Assembly: GCF_901709675.1 (NCBI RefSeq)
Contig: NC_051087.1
Coordinates: forward strand, 5,227,001-5,291,000
From: Syngnathus acus
Taxonomy: Eukaryota > Chordata > Actinopteri > Syngnathiformes > Syngnathidae
Direction of reading: 5' to 3'
DNA length: 64,000 nucleotides
Under the pieces are notes generated by a model, which was given only the letters and a program-made list of their open reading frames with translations, was not told where the DNA came from and made no database searches. Positions 41,001-52,745 of the stretch are shown here, one piece after another; position 1 is the stretch's first letter, and every line of letters starts with the position of its first letter. The position numbers were made by a program, and so were the translations under genes.

Positions 41001-44000
41001 GGCACCATTGACAGCAACTTTATGACACTTGTGCCCTGCAGCCACACATGCCAGTTTAAGAGTCATGTACGCCGATTTGCCAGTTTAAGAGCCATTCTTT
41101 TTCAAGCCTTTCTATAAAATTCTCACAAGGAATCTGTTTACAATCAAGATTTGTCTGTATTTTGCGCAAAATAGACTTTACCAAGATTTAGAATGTTGGC
41201 TTCATTCGTTATTGTTACACAAGTCAAAAGAAGTTAATCGGATAACAACCAATCACTGCTCACCTGTTTTCTGGGCCTTGCTTTATGTTTCCACATCATT
41301 GCTGTCAAAAATCTGCAAGTAAATAAATGAAAAGAGGTATTTAGGAGCAGATGAACCTAGGGCAACCCTGGAGTCCGAGCCTCTTTGAAATCGCTTTACT
41401 TCAATCAGCATCCAATTAAGCAATTAGCTGGCTGGTGAATATGAGAGGCTGCAGACAGACAACACATATTGCACTAAGATGGTCAATTTCTGTAAATATG
41501 TTGCCACAGGGAAGAGATATGAAACGCTGGCATGAGTAGAAAGTCTACTAAAATTGCTCTCATGTTTTTGCTCCTGCTGCTTGTCTGTGTTTTTTTAGTC
41601 AACATCACCAATGGTGCTTGGGTACTAAAAAACACAAGCTTCTATAATTATTAGTTGTTAAATATTTGCGCCGAAAGGTCACACTGCCAAATGAGGCATT
41701 TCAATTCATCCTCCAAATGCTCAAGAGTGTCATTTGTATTTTTTTAAATGGAGAAATAATTTTTACCAAAAAAAAGTATCTTTTTAAATAATGAAGCTCT
41801 TGGTGTCATTGGGATTTGTGTTGTTCAGCCATTTTGAATGTAGCTTGTTAGTCAGCCATCTTATGTATGGCGTTGAAGATTAATCAAACAAAAATAAATA
41901 AGAAAATGGAAGGGCTGGAGCAGACTTGCAGGAGAACATTTAATTAGTCTGTCTGTGCGATATAAAGAGAACGAAAGAGGAAAAAGAGGGCCCGAGGGTG
42001 CTGAGGAAAAGACGTCCACATGAAAGACTCTGTTGTCTTCGCAGAGGAACGACATGAAAGGCAGCAGGACAAAGAGACGGACGGATGAGATATCTGGGCA
42101 AAGAAATTTGTGACGATTTGGGGACTGCCCCTCCCTCGTGTCTCTTGTAGTCTCTTTTTTTTCTCGATTGTTTCTTTAATAAAGTCCAAAAAATTAAATT
42201 GCCTCTAGACTATGTGCAATGATGTTTGCCTACAGTTCAGAGGGGTCATATTTTATGAGGGGTCAACAGGGACATAATTCTGAATTACCGCTGCACTTAC
42301 ACACACGCACAGACTTTTTTTCACCATCACAATTATTTTTTAAAATATGTCCCTGACGACAATGTCGTAAGATTCATTGATTGGTCTCAAGCTGCCACAT
42401 AGTGCCAAACACACACACACTCATTGGAGTGGCAAGCGTGCAGAGACCAGAATCAAAGTGGGCGTAATGGATTGGATTCGGGGTTGTATGTTCATGGCAC
42501 CCACATAATTTTTTTTCCCCCCTCTACATTTCCAGTTGTAGCGTGAAGTGTGGTGTGTCAGTTGAATGTCTAATCTTCAACTTTGTGACATGATGGTCAT
42601 GGAAATTGTTTGCAATATTAGCAGTTAGATAATTAGGAATCCATAAAAAAAACATTAACCCTCACTTTAGTGTATTGACTTGCTAATAACACTGTTCAAA
42701 AGTCAATTTGAATCACGGATATTTTTATACCCAACCCACCGATGACAATGTCTATTATTTTTAATTTTTTTAAGTTTTTGAGATATTGTCATTTTTTTTT
42801 GTATTTAAAGTGATGCTTTATTTATTTAACCATTTCAGCAATAAAAAAAAATTGGTCTACAACTAATTTGATGACTTCATTATTTTTCTTGTACAATTAG
42901 CATCTTTAAAAACGGGTTTTGCCACTTGCTCCGGACTCAGGTAATGACCAATCAGGACTCAGCTTGCAACCGTCACATGAGTCAAATCAGCGAATCATGG
43001 TCAATGACTCACCCCTAAGCAATTTGTAATGTTGGGTTGGCATGGCTGCTCTATTAAGAATAAAATAAAAGACTGGAGGAAAAAAAAAAAACTGCAATGT
43101 TTTTGTGATGTTAGTTTTGGATTTTTAAATACTTTTCATAACTATGACTAACACTGACTAACACTTTGAGTAGAATTAAATTTGTGATAATTCATGTTTT
43201 GTTGCGATTTTCAAGTTTTCCACAATAAATGAGTTTTCTACTACTTAAGGTGTTTTTGCTTTTATTTAAAAAAATAAAAAAATTTCCGAGGCATTATTGT
43301 GTACAATTAAAAGACAACTGTTCTATCAGCTTGTGCTTCCTTTTTGGATTTACTCCTGACAAAGTTCTCAATCAAAAACTGCAAATTCAATAAACAAAAC
43401 AAAAACATGGTGGTTACAAAATTGTGAACATTTTGAAAACTAAGTCTCCATGCGGTTTAAAGTCTTTATTTTCGTCAAATCAATCTTGTTTCTTTAAAGC
43501 ATGCTGAAAAATGACAATGACAGCATGTGGTTTTGTGCCACTCTTTCCAAATTATTTGGATATCTGTCAAATTTGTAATTTTAAAAACACATACTGCCTT
43601 GTATTTCCAAACCAGAATAAATGCCCAAATAGTCCACCACTCGGCAAATAAAAATGTCCACGTCCTTTCTCTTATCTCCTATGAGCAAGACATGTGACAT
43701 AACAACTAATCTCAAACTAAGAAAAAAGAAAAAAAAAAAACGAATGCCCATAGAATACACTAAAATTCATTGACTACAAATCAAACAAGGCATCTAAACT
43801 ATTAAAACAGTTGGACTAATTTCAATAATTTATTATTGTTTCATTAATTCATTAATTGTTGCACCTGTAGTTGTATGTTATTTTTTTCTTGAATTACTGT
43901 CAATCAAAATAGCTGGTGTAAAAAAAATGGCATTAAATAAAGTTAGTTTGGGCCTATTACATTAATTATATTGAAGTAGCAAATTGAGGTGTGTACATGC

Positions 44001-45535
44001 AAGTCACACCATGAAGTCGAATTACACTATTCTTAGAATTTATGCACGTGTCACTGTCAAAACGAACGCTGTAAAATAAAATAAAAAGTTGAAATCTGAT
44101 TAACAGTACACTTGTAACGTGACAGATCATTTTGTGTCTTGCTCATCTTAGCATTGCTGCTACCCCTAAAAATTCGGACAGGCGGACAGACAGGCTAGCT
44201 GGCAGACAGACAAGCAGAGACAGACAGACAGAAGTTTGCCCTGTGGTGCTTCCCAGGCCAGTCGGCCTCTGCTGAGCTGAGTCGCGCACGCTCTCACACA
44301 CGCACAAAGCTCTTCTGTTCTTCCAGCGAGCTGCCTCGCAGCTCGGCAAGCACACAACAGCTCATTATGGAATCAAAGACACCCCCCACCGCCATCAGCA
44401 GCATTATTGCCATCACCCCCGTGCTTCCCAGTGTCTAAAGAGTGTCCCCTGCCGAGCACACGCACTGTCACCATCTCTGGCCACACAGCCCCGGGCCGCC
44501 AGTGTCCAGTCAGGCCAGAAAAGCCAGCAGATACACACACACACATGAAAGCACACATTGAGATGAAGACAGCACCTTATTAGGTAGACCTCTCGTCAGC
44601 CATTAGCAGCCCTTACAGAGGTCGCAGAGGTCAGCCAGCTACTTTCCTTCACAGAACTTGCGGGGCACTTCAGAAGACAGCAGGAGAGCGATGGGACGCC
44701 ATGACAGGGGAAACAGCTGGAGATGAAGAGATGAGATGCCTCATCTGGTCAGATGATGACTGTCAGAGCACATATTGAGGTAAAACTGAGTAGCAGCGGG
44801 AGGCGAATTTGCGGATCACACTTAATTATCCTCAGCAGGAAATCTGCCTGACACAAGCTATGCTAGTTAGGCGCACTAAGAAGAAATCTGAACACGTGAT
44901 CAGCCTTTTTCCTCCCTTGCGATCAAAGTCAGCAAAGGCTCTATTGATGTCTTTGAAAGATTATACTGAGCTATTATCCAGTGGCGTGGGGTGTGTTAAG
45001 TGGGATGTAGTTAGCCGAGCTTCTCCTAATATATTTTTTGTCACAATTATATTTTATTTTATTTTCCTTGGATTAATGCAAAATAATTTTTAAGTAACTT
45101 GTCACATCACATGTGTATAAAATGCCATTTGCCTTTGCTTTATGTTTTTGTTGTTTTTCTTAGTGTCTAATATACTATTTAAGGTAGTCATGGTCAACAT
45201 GTTTAAGGTTTAGATTTATTTTTTTGCAGTCTAGCAGGAACTACTAACTAATATGTCATTTCAAAAAATCAGGCCATAAATATGATTCTTGCATGAACAC
45301 AAAATCTAATAAAACACTTGCAGGTCTAAGATGAGGGGCTACAAAGCACATTTTGCCTTTTTATTTTTTGGCGTTCAATGGCATGGTTCAGCCACATGGG
45401 GGCGCGTCAACAGCACCCATTTAAATGCACTGCTTGCTGTCATCTTAATAACTTTTTTTTTTGTCCTATATGTTTTTTCCAAAGCGTGTCATCTGTCCTC
45501 CCTGTGATCTCCCACTTTGTTCATTTAGTAAATTA

Positions 45536-45592
45536 TTTTTGCTCCATTTTCATCTTTTACCTCCATTTTTTGCTCCATTTTCATCTTTTACC
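45536..45592. repeat. Direct tandem duplication of about 27 bases
   Basis: Two adjacent copies of TTTTTGCTCCATTTTCATCT followed by TTTACCT, with hardly any divergence. Probably a recent local duplication. Confidence 0.85.
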
Positions 45593-46683
45593 TGAGGGAA
45601 AATGGGCATATTTTGGGCCAGGGGTTACATGAATGCACTTGTTCTTCCAATGTGGAACTTTTGGATATGAATTATTACAAGTTATTTTGGTTCTTTGCCC
45701 TTCTTGTCCTGATCATGCCAACCTGGTTTTGGAGCCTCTAGCACTGTTGTGCCCTAGTTTCTTTTAGGTATAATATACTGTACACATAAATATCAGCAGC
45801 ATTTTATAATATACCGTGCTGTCTAACGATTGCCTAGCAACAGAGATGAGATGAAGGGATTTACTGTATTTATTCTGAAACCAAATATGAATTAAATACA
45901 TCATATTCTGTACTAATTATAATATAGTCGAGTTTCAATTTTCTCATATCACAACAAAGCTTGCATCCACATTACTTACCTAGATTAAATCACCTTTGAT
46001 GCAAACTGAAAGTAAAATGTGGACACAGATGGAAGAATCCACCTGAAAAAAAAGAATGTTGTGCACAATGCAAGGAAGGGCAATTCATTTAAGTGTAACA
46101 GTAAAAACTGTTTTTATTCGCTGTTTATCATACAAAACAACACACTGTTTGTATCTACTGATAAAAGAAGAATAAAGTGCATTTTCTCATACATGTTTTA
46201 CAGTTATTTGAATTCTGCTCTTCACTCATACTATTTTTGTTTCAGATGATGCAAATTTTGACATCTCCTTTTGTGATGTTAAAAGGATGTTCCAATGTAA
46301 GGAAATAACTGTTAAAACTGTGAGAATCCATGCTTCCTTTTAAACGCTTGCACACATCATGGTTCGTTCCATTAAAACATGAACAGTGGTGTGATTTTGT
46401 TTGAGCAGGACACCTAAAGCCTTAATGGTTTGCCAAACAAGCAAAGACCACTAGAAATGTGTAGACCACTTATATAAAAATTATCTGCTTTGTCTGACAA
46501 AAATATCGACAAATCAAGTGTTTTTAGATGGGTGCTCCAGGTCAGTTTGAAACCAACTGAAGTTAATTCGTTCACCCATCACTGCGTTTCATTTTCTCAA
46601 GTATTAAATAAACTCTATCATGCTATTTTAAGCTTTCCAACGTCAATTACATGCGTGTATATGATTATATATTACCTTTGGCA

Positions 46684-46760
46684 AAATGGCGTTCTAATTT
46701 CTTTTTAAATATGAGTTATTTTGTGGCTATATTAACCCGGAAGTAAGCCGGAAGTAAGTT
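46684..46760 (+). promoter_or_regulatory. Tandem ETS-like motifs next to a YY1-like motif
   Basis: Two back-to-back copies of CCGGAAGTAAG (about 46737-46758) are preceded at about 46684 by AAAATGGCG. Such ETS/GABP and YY1 sites are typical of TATA-less housekeeping promoters, but no gene is recognisable beside them. The motif match is clear; the function is a guess. Confidence 0.35.
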
Positions 46761-47648
46761 GTTCGTCGGTAGATTTGAGGTGCGTTCAATGACAGGTCAT
46801 AAAGTAGGACGTGTCAAAACTAATGTAAAAAAAAAAAAAAAAACTTATCTAATGCACCAAACAGAAATGAAGCAATGACTACTATTGACTAGTACTTGAG
46901 CACATTGCAGAAGAAACTCCAAGATAAGTGAACGGAGAAAAACACCACTTTGGGGGAGTTTTGGTCAGGAATTTGCATGACTAAAAGCTTTTTTTTTTTT
47001 AAATTACTATGATATGGCTCCTTTAACACAGTAACTCTTGAGCGGACCAAACAAAAATCTATAATCTAAAAATAAAATCTCTGGTGTGGTTTGGTAATGG
47101 CTCTTAATTAGAACTTGTTAATTGATGATTTTCCAAAAACATCTTGAGCGCATACACCAAACCTTGTTCCTTTTTTATTTTATCTCATTTTATTTTTTAC
47201 CGTGTGAAACTGAAAAGAGAGCAAAACCAAGGACCAAGTTTACAAATCCATCGACTGAATCCCACAGGAAAAAGTGAACTATAGGTGTGATGGCACCCTA
47301 AAATGCAATATTTCTAGCAGCTGCATCTGATGTATGAACTAAAATGATCAGTTCCATATTAAAATTAAACACTAATATATTTACAAAAAAATGAAGTCAA
47401 GAGCAAAAGCTTGATTCCTTCTCAGATTATACACACATTAACTAAAGCAAGGAAGTCTTTGAGATGGACTTGTTGAAGGAGATTAATCGATACCTCGATC
47501 AATCAATGAAAATGTACAATTCTCAAAACCGATGCCAGCCAAGACACACACCAGCAAAACGATCCTTCCTTGTATAGTTCAAAAAGTGAACTGATTTTTT
47601 GTATTCACCATTAGTGCAATGAGGTTAGCCTTTGGCTTGCCGTCAGCT

Positions 47649-49762
47649 TTAGACTCCAGACTCTCGACTGACGTATAAAGGGAGATCGGGCTGCAGTTTA
47701 TCCAGACTGATCTGGTTCTGAGTGTCCAGCACACACAGCATCTCAACCATCTGATCCTTTACAAATGTCTCCTTGAATCCCACGGGAAGGTCATCTTGCA
47801 AACTTGCTCCTCTGTCACCTTTGACCCCTAGGCTGTCTACCTCCCCTTCGTCCTCATCGTCTCCGCAACAGAGTGCAACTTCATTTTCATAACAGAAAGC
47901 GCTCGGGGAATGAGGACCTAGGAGGTGGCGGGCTGCCCTCGGAGCAAGAGGTGATGGGGACCGCGAGGAACTCGAAGCGGAGGACGAGGACGCCCGTCTG
48001 TGACCTTCCCTTTGACTGAGCTCCCTGGCACTGCAGTGTGGTGTGGTTGGCACTTCGTACGTCTTGTGGAAGCTAGAGTAGTCCACGTGGTAGCGGTTCC
48101 CCTTTTCAAAGACCACCGGTTCAAAACGGTGACCCCACAAGATCTCCTTGGCCAAATAGGAACTACGGGCCTGAGTGGTCATCGCCGTGGCTTCCACCAT
48201 GCCTTCCAGGATGACCACAATCTCAAAGTCTTCCTTCTGAAGATCAGCACTGCTCAGGTCATACAGAGGACTGGTCTTGTTGATCTCGTGGACCACCACC
48301 AGCGGCGACACTAGAAACAACCGGTCCAGACCGTCATCGTAACCGACGTCGATATCTGTCTGCTCCAAAGGAAGGTACTCGCCCTCAGCGGTCACTTTGG
48401 GTCTAATGAGCTGGGCGCGCACATGAGCCTCCACGATGTGGCTCTTCCGCATGTTCCCCAGGCGCCACATGAGGCACAGTTTCCCATCCCGCAAGGCGAT
48501 GACAGCGTGATGTGAGAATAGCAGAGTCTGAGCCCGTTTTTTGGGACGCACCATCTTGGCCATTATGGTGCCTATCATGAAGGAGTCAATGATGCAGCCC
48601 ACGATGGACTGCACCACCACGGTCACCACAGCCACTGGGCATTCTTCGGTGACACAACGAAAACCATATCCAATGGTCGTCTGCGTTTCTATGGAGAAGA
48701 GGAACGCCCCGATAAAGCCTTGGATGTGTAGGATACATGGCCGCCACTGGTCCCGCCTGTCCTCCGACTTGCTCTGAGAATCTCCTTCCTTCGTAGGGAA
48801 GTGAAGGTCAAAGTCTCCGTGAGCCAACGCCACTCCCCAGAAGACCAGACCAAAAAACAACCAGGACAAAAGGAAGGTGGCGGTGAAGATGAGCAGCAGG
48901 TAACGCCAGCGTATGTCCACACAGGTGGTAAAAATATCAGCCAGGTATCGACGTTGTTTATCCTCCATGTTATCAAAAACGACGTTACACTGGCCGTTCT
49001 TTTTCACGAATCGGCTGCGCAGGCGACTGGTGACCAGGTCGGCGCCGGCGTGTCGACATGACGGCGAAGCCCGGCACGTGTTGACCGTGGAGTCGTCCGG
49101 CACTCTCAGAGATAGAGCCCCTCGTCCTTCTTGGCCTGCAGGATATTTTCCCGCTCCTTCGTCCTGGGTCTGCATGCACAACCCCGTCAAGGTCTGCTGA
49201 GTCAGAGGACTGTGGCCATTGTGGAGGCCCAAGGCTGAGATCTTCAGGGCATCTTCGTCTGTGGAAACAATGCTGTATCTGGAAAACAGAAGAAAAGTGT
49301 GACTAATGTTTCTAAACTGGGACAACTCAAGCTGGCAAAATGCATTTTATTTTCTATGCCTGTGTTTCCTGGAAAGTCCCATTTTCCAGTGGGATTGTCA
49401 CAGTCTGCATGAACTTGGGTCCAAGTTGGGCCAGTGAGCCACCACATTCATCATATTGATCCGTGCTGTATGTGGCAGGTCATGCCTTTTTTTGTAAAGT
49501 GCATTACCACCACCCACACTGGAGTAGTCCGGCGCCACGTCATGACTTTCCAGCCAATCAAATGAGACGGACGTCCGTTTGGCCTCAGCAGAGGTCAACT
49601 TCTCATGACTGTGAGTGATACATGTATGCATCTCCAACAGAGTAGTTTCTCTGGCGACGGGATGTAAATAATTCGCCGCAGGAAAGGCGACACAATCAAT
49701 CGGCACTTTGGTATGTACGTCACGTTTTCGGTATCTTACCTGTTGACTCGCACTGCTCCCAT
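47649..49762 (-). CDS. kcnj4: kcnj4, Kir2.3-type inward-rectifier potassium channel
   Basis: Coding exons 49740-49762 (MGAVRVN plus AG) and 47649-49278, about 550 residues. Kir2 channels are plasma-membrane tetramers that set resting potential. The large exon holds [15 protein letters not shown]1 (about 132-158), the pore loop with selectivity filter TIGYGF (about 209-214), TM2 (about 224-248) with the rectification Asp in CIIDSF (D239), the PKKR PIP2-binding patch, a full cytoplasmic domain, the FCYENEVAL export-type motif, and a C-terminal class I PDZ ligand (ESGV). Core residues ([25 protein letters not shown]) match Kir2.3 best, and KCNJ4 lies near SOX10 in human. The start [17 protein letters not shown] is Kir2.1/2.2-like. 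Odd points: the linker between that start and RSRFVKK is about 50 residues longer than in Kir2.1, and the TM1-pore turret is long and charged. Subtype Kir2.2 is the alternative. Confidence 0.88.
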
Positions 49763-49787
49763 GGCAATGGTGATCATCAGTCTATGT
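49740..49787 (-). CDS. kcnj4: kcnj4 first coding exon
   Basis: A small exon between an acceptor CCCTTGCAG (49788) and a donor CAACAG|GTAAGA (49739). The ATG is at 49762-49760. It encodes MGAVRVN plus two bases of the next codon, which join the large exon's A to give Arg-8, followed by YSIVSTDED. The acceptor upstream implies at least one more 5' non-coding exon. Confidence 0.85.
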
Positions 49788-52532
49788 CTGCAAGGGCAGT
49801 AATGAAGGTTGGGACGGGCAGTTCCAACCATGAAAGTATTCTTGCCGGACTGAGATACAGTATGAGCTCAGGTGGGTCTCGCACTTGGGACCAGCGTCTT
49901 CTCATGACATTTTCTGGGAGCAGAAAAGAAATGTGTAACCTTAGAGACCTTTCTCGGATTTTTACAAAAAAGTTCAAATTCAGAAATATTATTGATAACC
50001 AAGCCTGAAGATGTTTTGCCATATTTTTTTTTTTCAGAATAATACTATTACTGACTGTTATCAGCAACTGGTATCAGCAACACGTGTGAGTACTCGATAC
50101 CTTGAAATAAGGCAAGTATCGAACCGATACCTGATATCGGTACTCGTCCATTTTTTCAAGGCAACGGATCGAGAGGCTATGCACATGTTCCTGGGGAAAT
50201 TATCCAAGCATCCATCCAAATATCCCCCCCAAAAAAAATCAAGCATTTGGCCTTGCCCTAATGCACGGACAGGGCAGACAGTTTTGCGTAATGAAAGCTT
50301 ATTGATTAGGTCCTTCTAGTGGTTTGCCTCAGGGAGTTTACTAGGGGTGGAAAACCAGACAGGCAACAGTGGGGGCAAAGGTCTAAAAAAAACATGAATC
50401 AGTGGTAATCTACTGTTAGAGGAACAATTGATCTGCTGGTTGGCCCCATGACAAGGTTGAGGGGTGAGTTTGCTTGGCTTATTATGTCAGAAGCAGCAGA
50501 AACAAAAATGTGTTGCATAAGCAATACTGTAGCAGGGTCAATCGCATGCAATCCTAAAGGGCATCATTGGTGCTTTGCCAATCACTTCGACATGAGTGCC
50601 TTGTGTTAAAGCAAGATAGTAATGGATGGTTTTGGCAATATTTCCGACAACAATATCCATCATCAATAAGCACTCTACGATACACGCAAATACACATCTT
50701 GATGGGATTTAGCGTCATGTAACGTGTGCGGCTCTCCCAGACTTGCACCAAGGACAGATGTCGCCAACTGGCTTCTGATTGGCCGGATCCCGAGTGATTT
50801 TCAACTGGATAATCCCCAAATAGGAGGATGACGTCAACACAACGACTCCGGCATCTGGAGGAAAATGTCCTCTAAGTGAAAGCTCAGCCTTTTTCTTAAA
50901 GACGAGCGCCTCTATAAGCAAGATCAGTGCAACTACTCCATTTTTTATACAATTTCACCTGATCAATATAACGATTCATTCAGTTCAAGTGAGGGCAAAC
51001 CATTTTACACTCTGTTCATTTCTATTTTCAAATATTTAGGTCAAACTTTCACTTTTCTGTCGTTGGGAATAGTAAATTTATTGTGGTGTGTGTTGCCATA
51101 ATAACGTTTCTCTTGATAAAGAGAAAATAAAGTTGTGTATTTTTTTGCTATCGCAGCACACGACACGAATCGACAGCCACGTGATCTAATCAAGATCCCG
51201 CATGCTTGACGTCAGCCTTATTCAAATTTGTCAGGGAAACCAACATAATCTCATGCAAGGCAAAAGATGGAGAAAGCCCTGGTCAAATACCAGATTATTA
51301 TGCCTCTTAATCTCCCAGTCCAAACAACAATATAAAAGGTGGTTGCCGCGAGACCCGGCCTGAACTGTCCAATCTGAACTCTAATGATGCGAGCGGAAGG
51401 ATAAACAGAGAAGAAGAATGAAAAGGAGAAAGAATGTGTGAGTGAAAGATTCTTTCTGAGAATCTTTCTACAGATTGCACAAAGTGTAAAGAGAAAAGAA
51501 GACAGTAGAGATTAAGATGACGAGATTATGACATCAGAGGATGTTACTCCATCTAATGGTATTTGCAGAAAAAAAGAGAATGAAAGTGTGACAAAACACC
51601 GGAGAATGAAAATACTTGTGATCACTTTATGCAACACTAGGATTCTCTTAAAAACCCAGACTATGATATAAATAATAGCTAAAAGTCTAAAAACAGTCAA
51701 ATAAATACAAAAGTCAAATTTTTTTGTGCTCTCCATTTCTACGACAATACAACCTACAATTAAATAAATTTAAACTAACTAAATAGATAATGTTAGCCGA
51801 GCTTCCATTAGCTCTGTATTTTTACTGCACAATATTCTAATTCAATTTAGAGATAATATTATAATGTGTTTAAACAAGTCATTAAAGAATTTAAAATTTA
51901 TGGGGTGGTATTGAAATTTTTTTTTAGATTTTTTTTTTTTTTTTAGACACAGGCAATACATTAGGAATCCTAATTTATGAACTGACAATTGAAGATTACA
52001 GCAGAGTTTCCACCGTCAGCTGCAATCAATGCTTGAAAGTATGCAAGCACAAGTTATGATGGGGCAGTTTGCAAACGAAGCGGCATGTGTGACGTACGTG
52101 GGCCTGATTGGGGCCACGGGAGCTGTCCAGTGCTGAAAATCGATGCACGGCCTGCAGGGACAATCGACAGGCACGAAGAGGAGTGAGGTAGGAGGGGGTG
52201 AGGGGGGAGGGGGGGAGGCTTGGGTGACGAACCCCAACCCTACCCTAAACTGTAAAATGATTTTATCCATTCAGATGTTTTACCCTCTCTCTGTTTACAC
52301 TAGCCACATGTTTTACAGTCGGCTTACTCAGCCAGATGAACGTTTTGTTGAACTATCGATCCACGTGTTTCTGAGCGTTTGGGTTATATTTAAATAGGGA
52401 TTCAAAATTGCAAATTTTCAGATTTGGATAAAATTTTAGATCAATACAGCAAGTAGGCAAGATAGTCAGCATTTATTTTATGTTCGACTTATTGGTCATA
52501 TTTCAATACTCCAAATAAATGATGACACTCAC

Positions 52533-52745
52533 CTTGATGTTCCGGCAGTGTGAATCATTCGGGAACTGTCATTGCCGTCATCCTGAGTCTGGTCGCTGCT
52601 CGCTTTTCTCTAATATTTTCGCAACTTCTTTTTGTGTGCTTTGTCTTGCACAAACTTGTAAATGTCTCCAATGTGCGCTTGGTCATCGTTGCTCCATAAC
52701 GGTGAAGCGTTTCACTGCTGCCTCGAGCTTGGGCATCTGCCTCGA
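52533..52745 (-). other. Probable kcnj4 5' non-coding exon
   Basis: A consensus donor ATCAAG|GTGAGTG lies at 52533/52532 on the minus strand, in less AT-rich DNA and with the right orientation to splice to the acceptor at 49788. The upstream boundary is not defined; beyond about 52750 the sequence becomes CA/GA repeats. No other gene on this strand accounts for the donor. Confidence 0.45.

Larger units (their letters stand above)
34321..47640. other. Gene-poor interval between sox10 and kcnj4
   Basis: I found no convincing coding exon in 13 kb. It holds two Tc1-like transposase relics, a CA microsatellite, a tandem duplication and a tandem ETS-like motif, listed separately, and less AT-rich blocks such as about 35860-36300 and 41340-41490. 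Because it lies upstream of sox10, which has distal enhancers in other vertebrates, it is the natural place for its control elements. The left part of the kcnj4 3' UTR probably extends into its right end; AATAAA-type signals lie near 47170. Confidence 0.5.

Noticed and set aside
40729-41066. Three overlapping ORFs of poly-Cys-Val/Thr-His type
   Set aside because: They are translations of the (CA)44 microsatellite in different frames.
48000-48314. Plus-strand ORFs across the kcnj4 exon
   Set aside because: Antisense to a clearly conserved channel exon.
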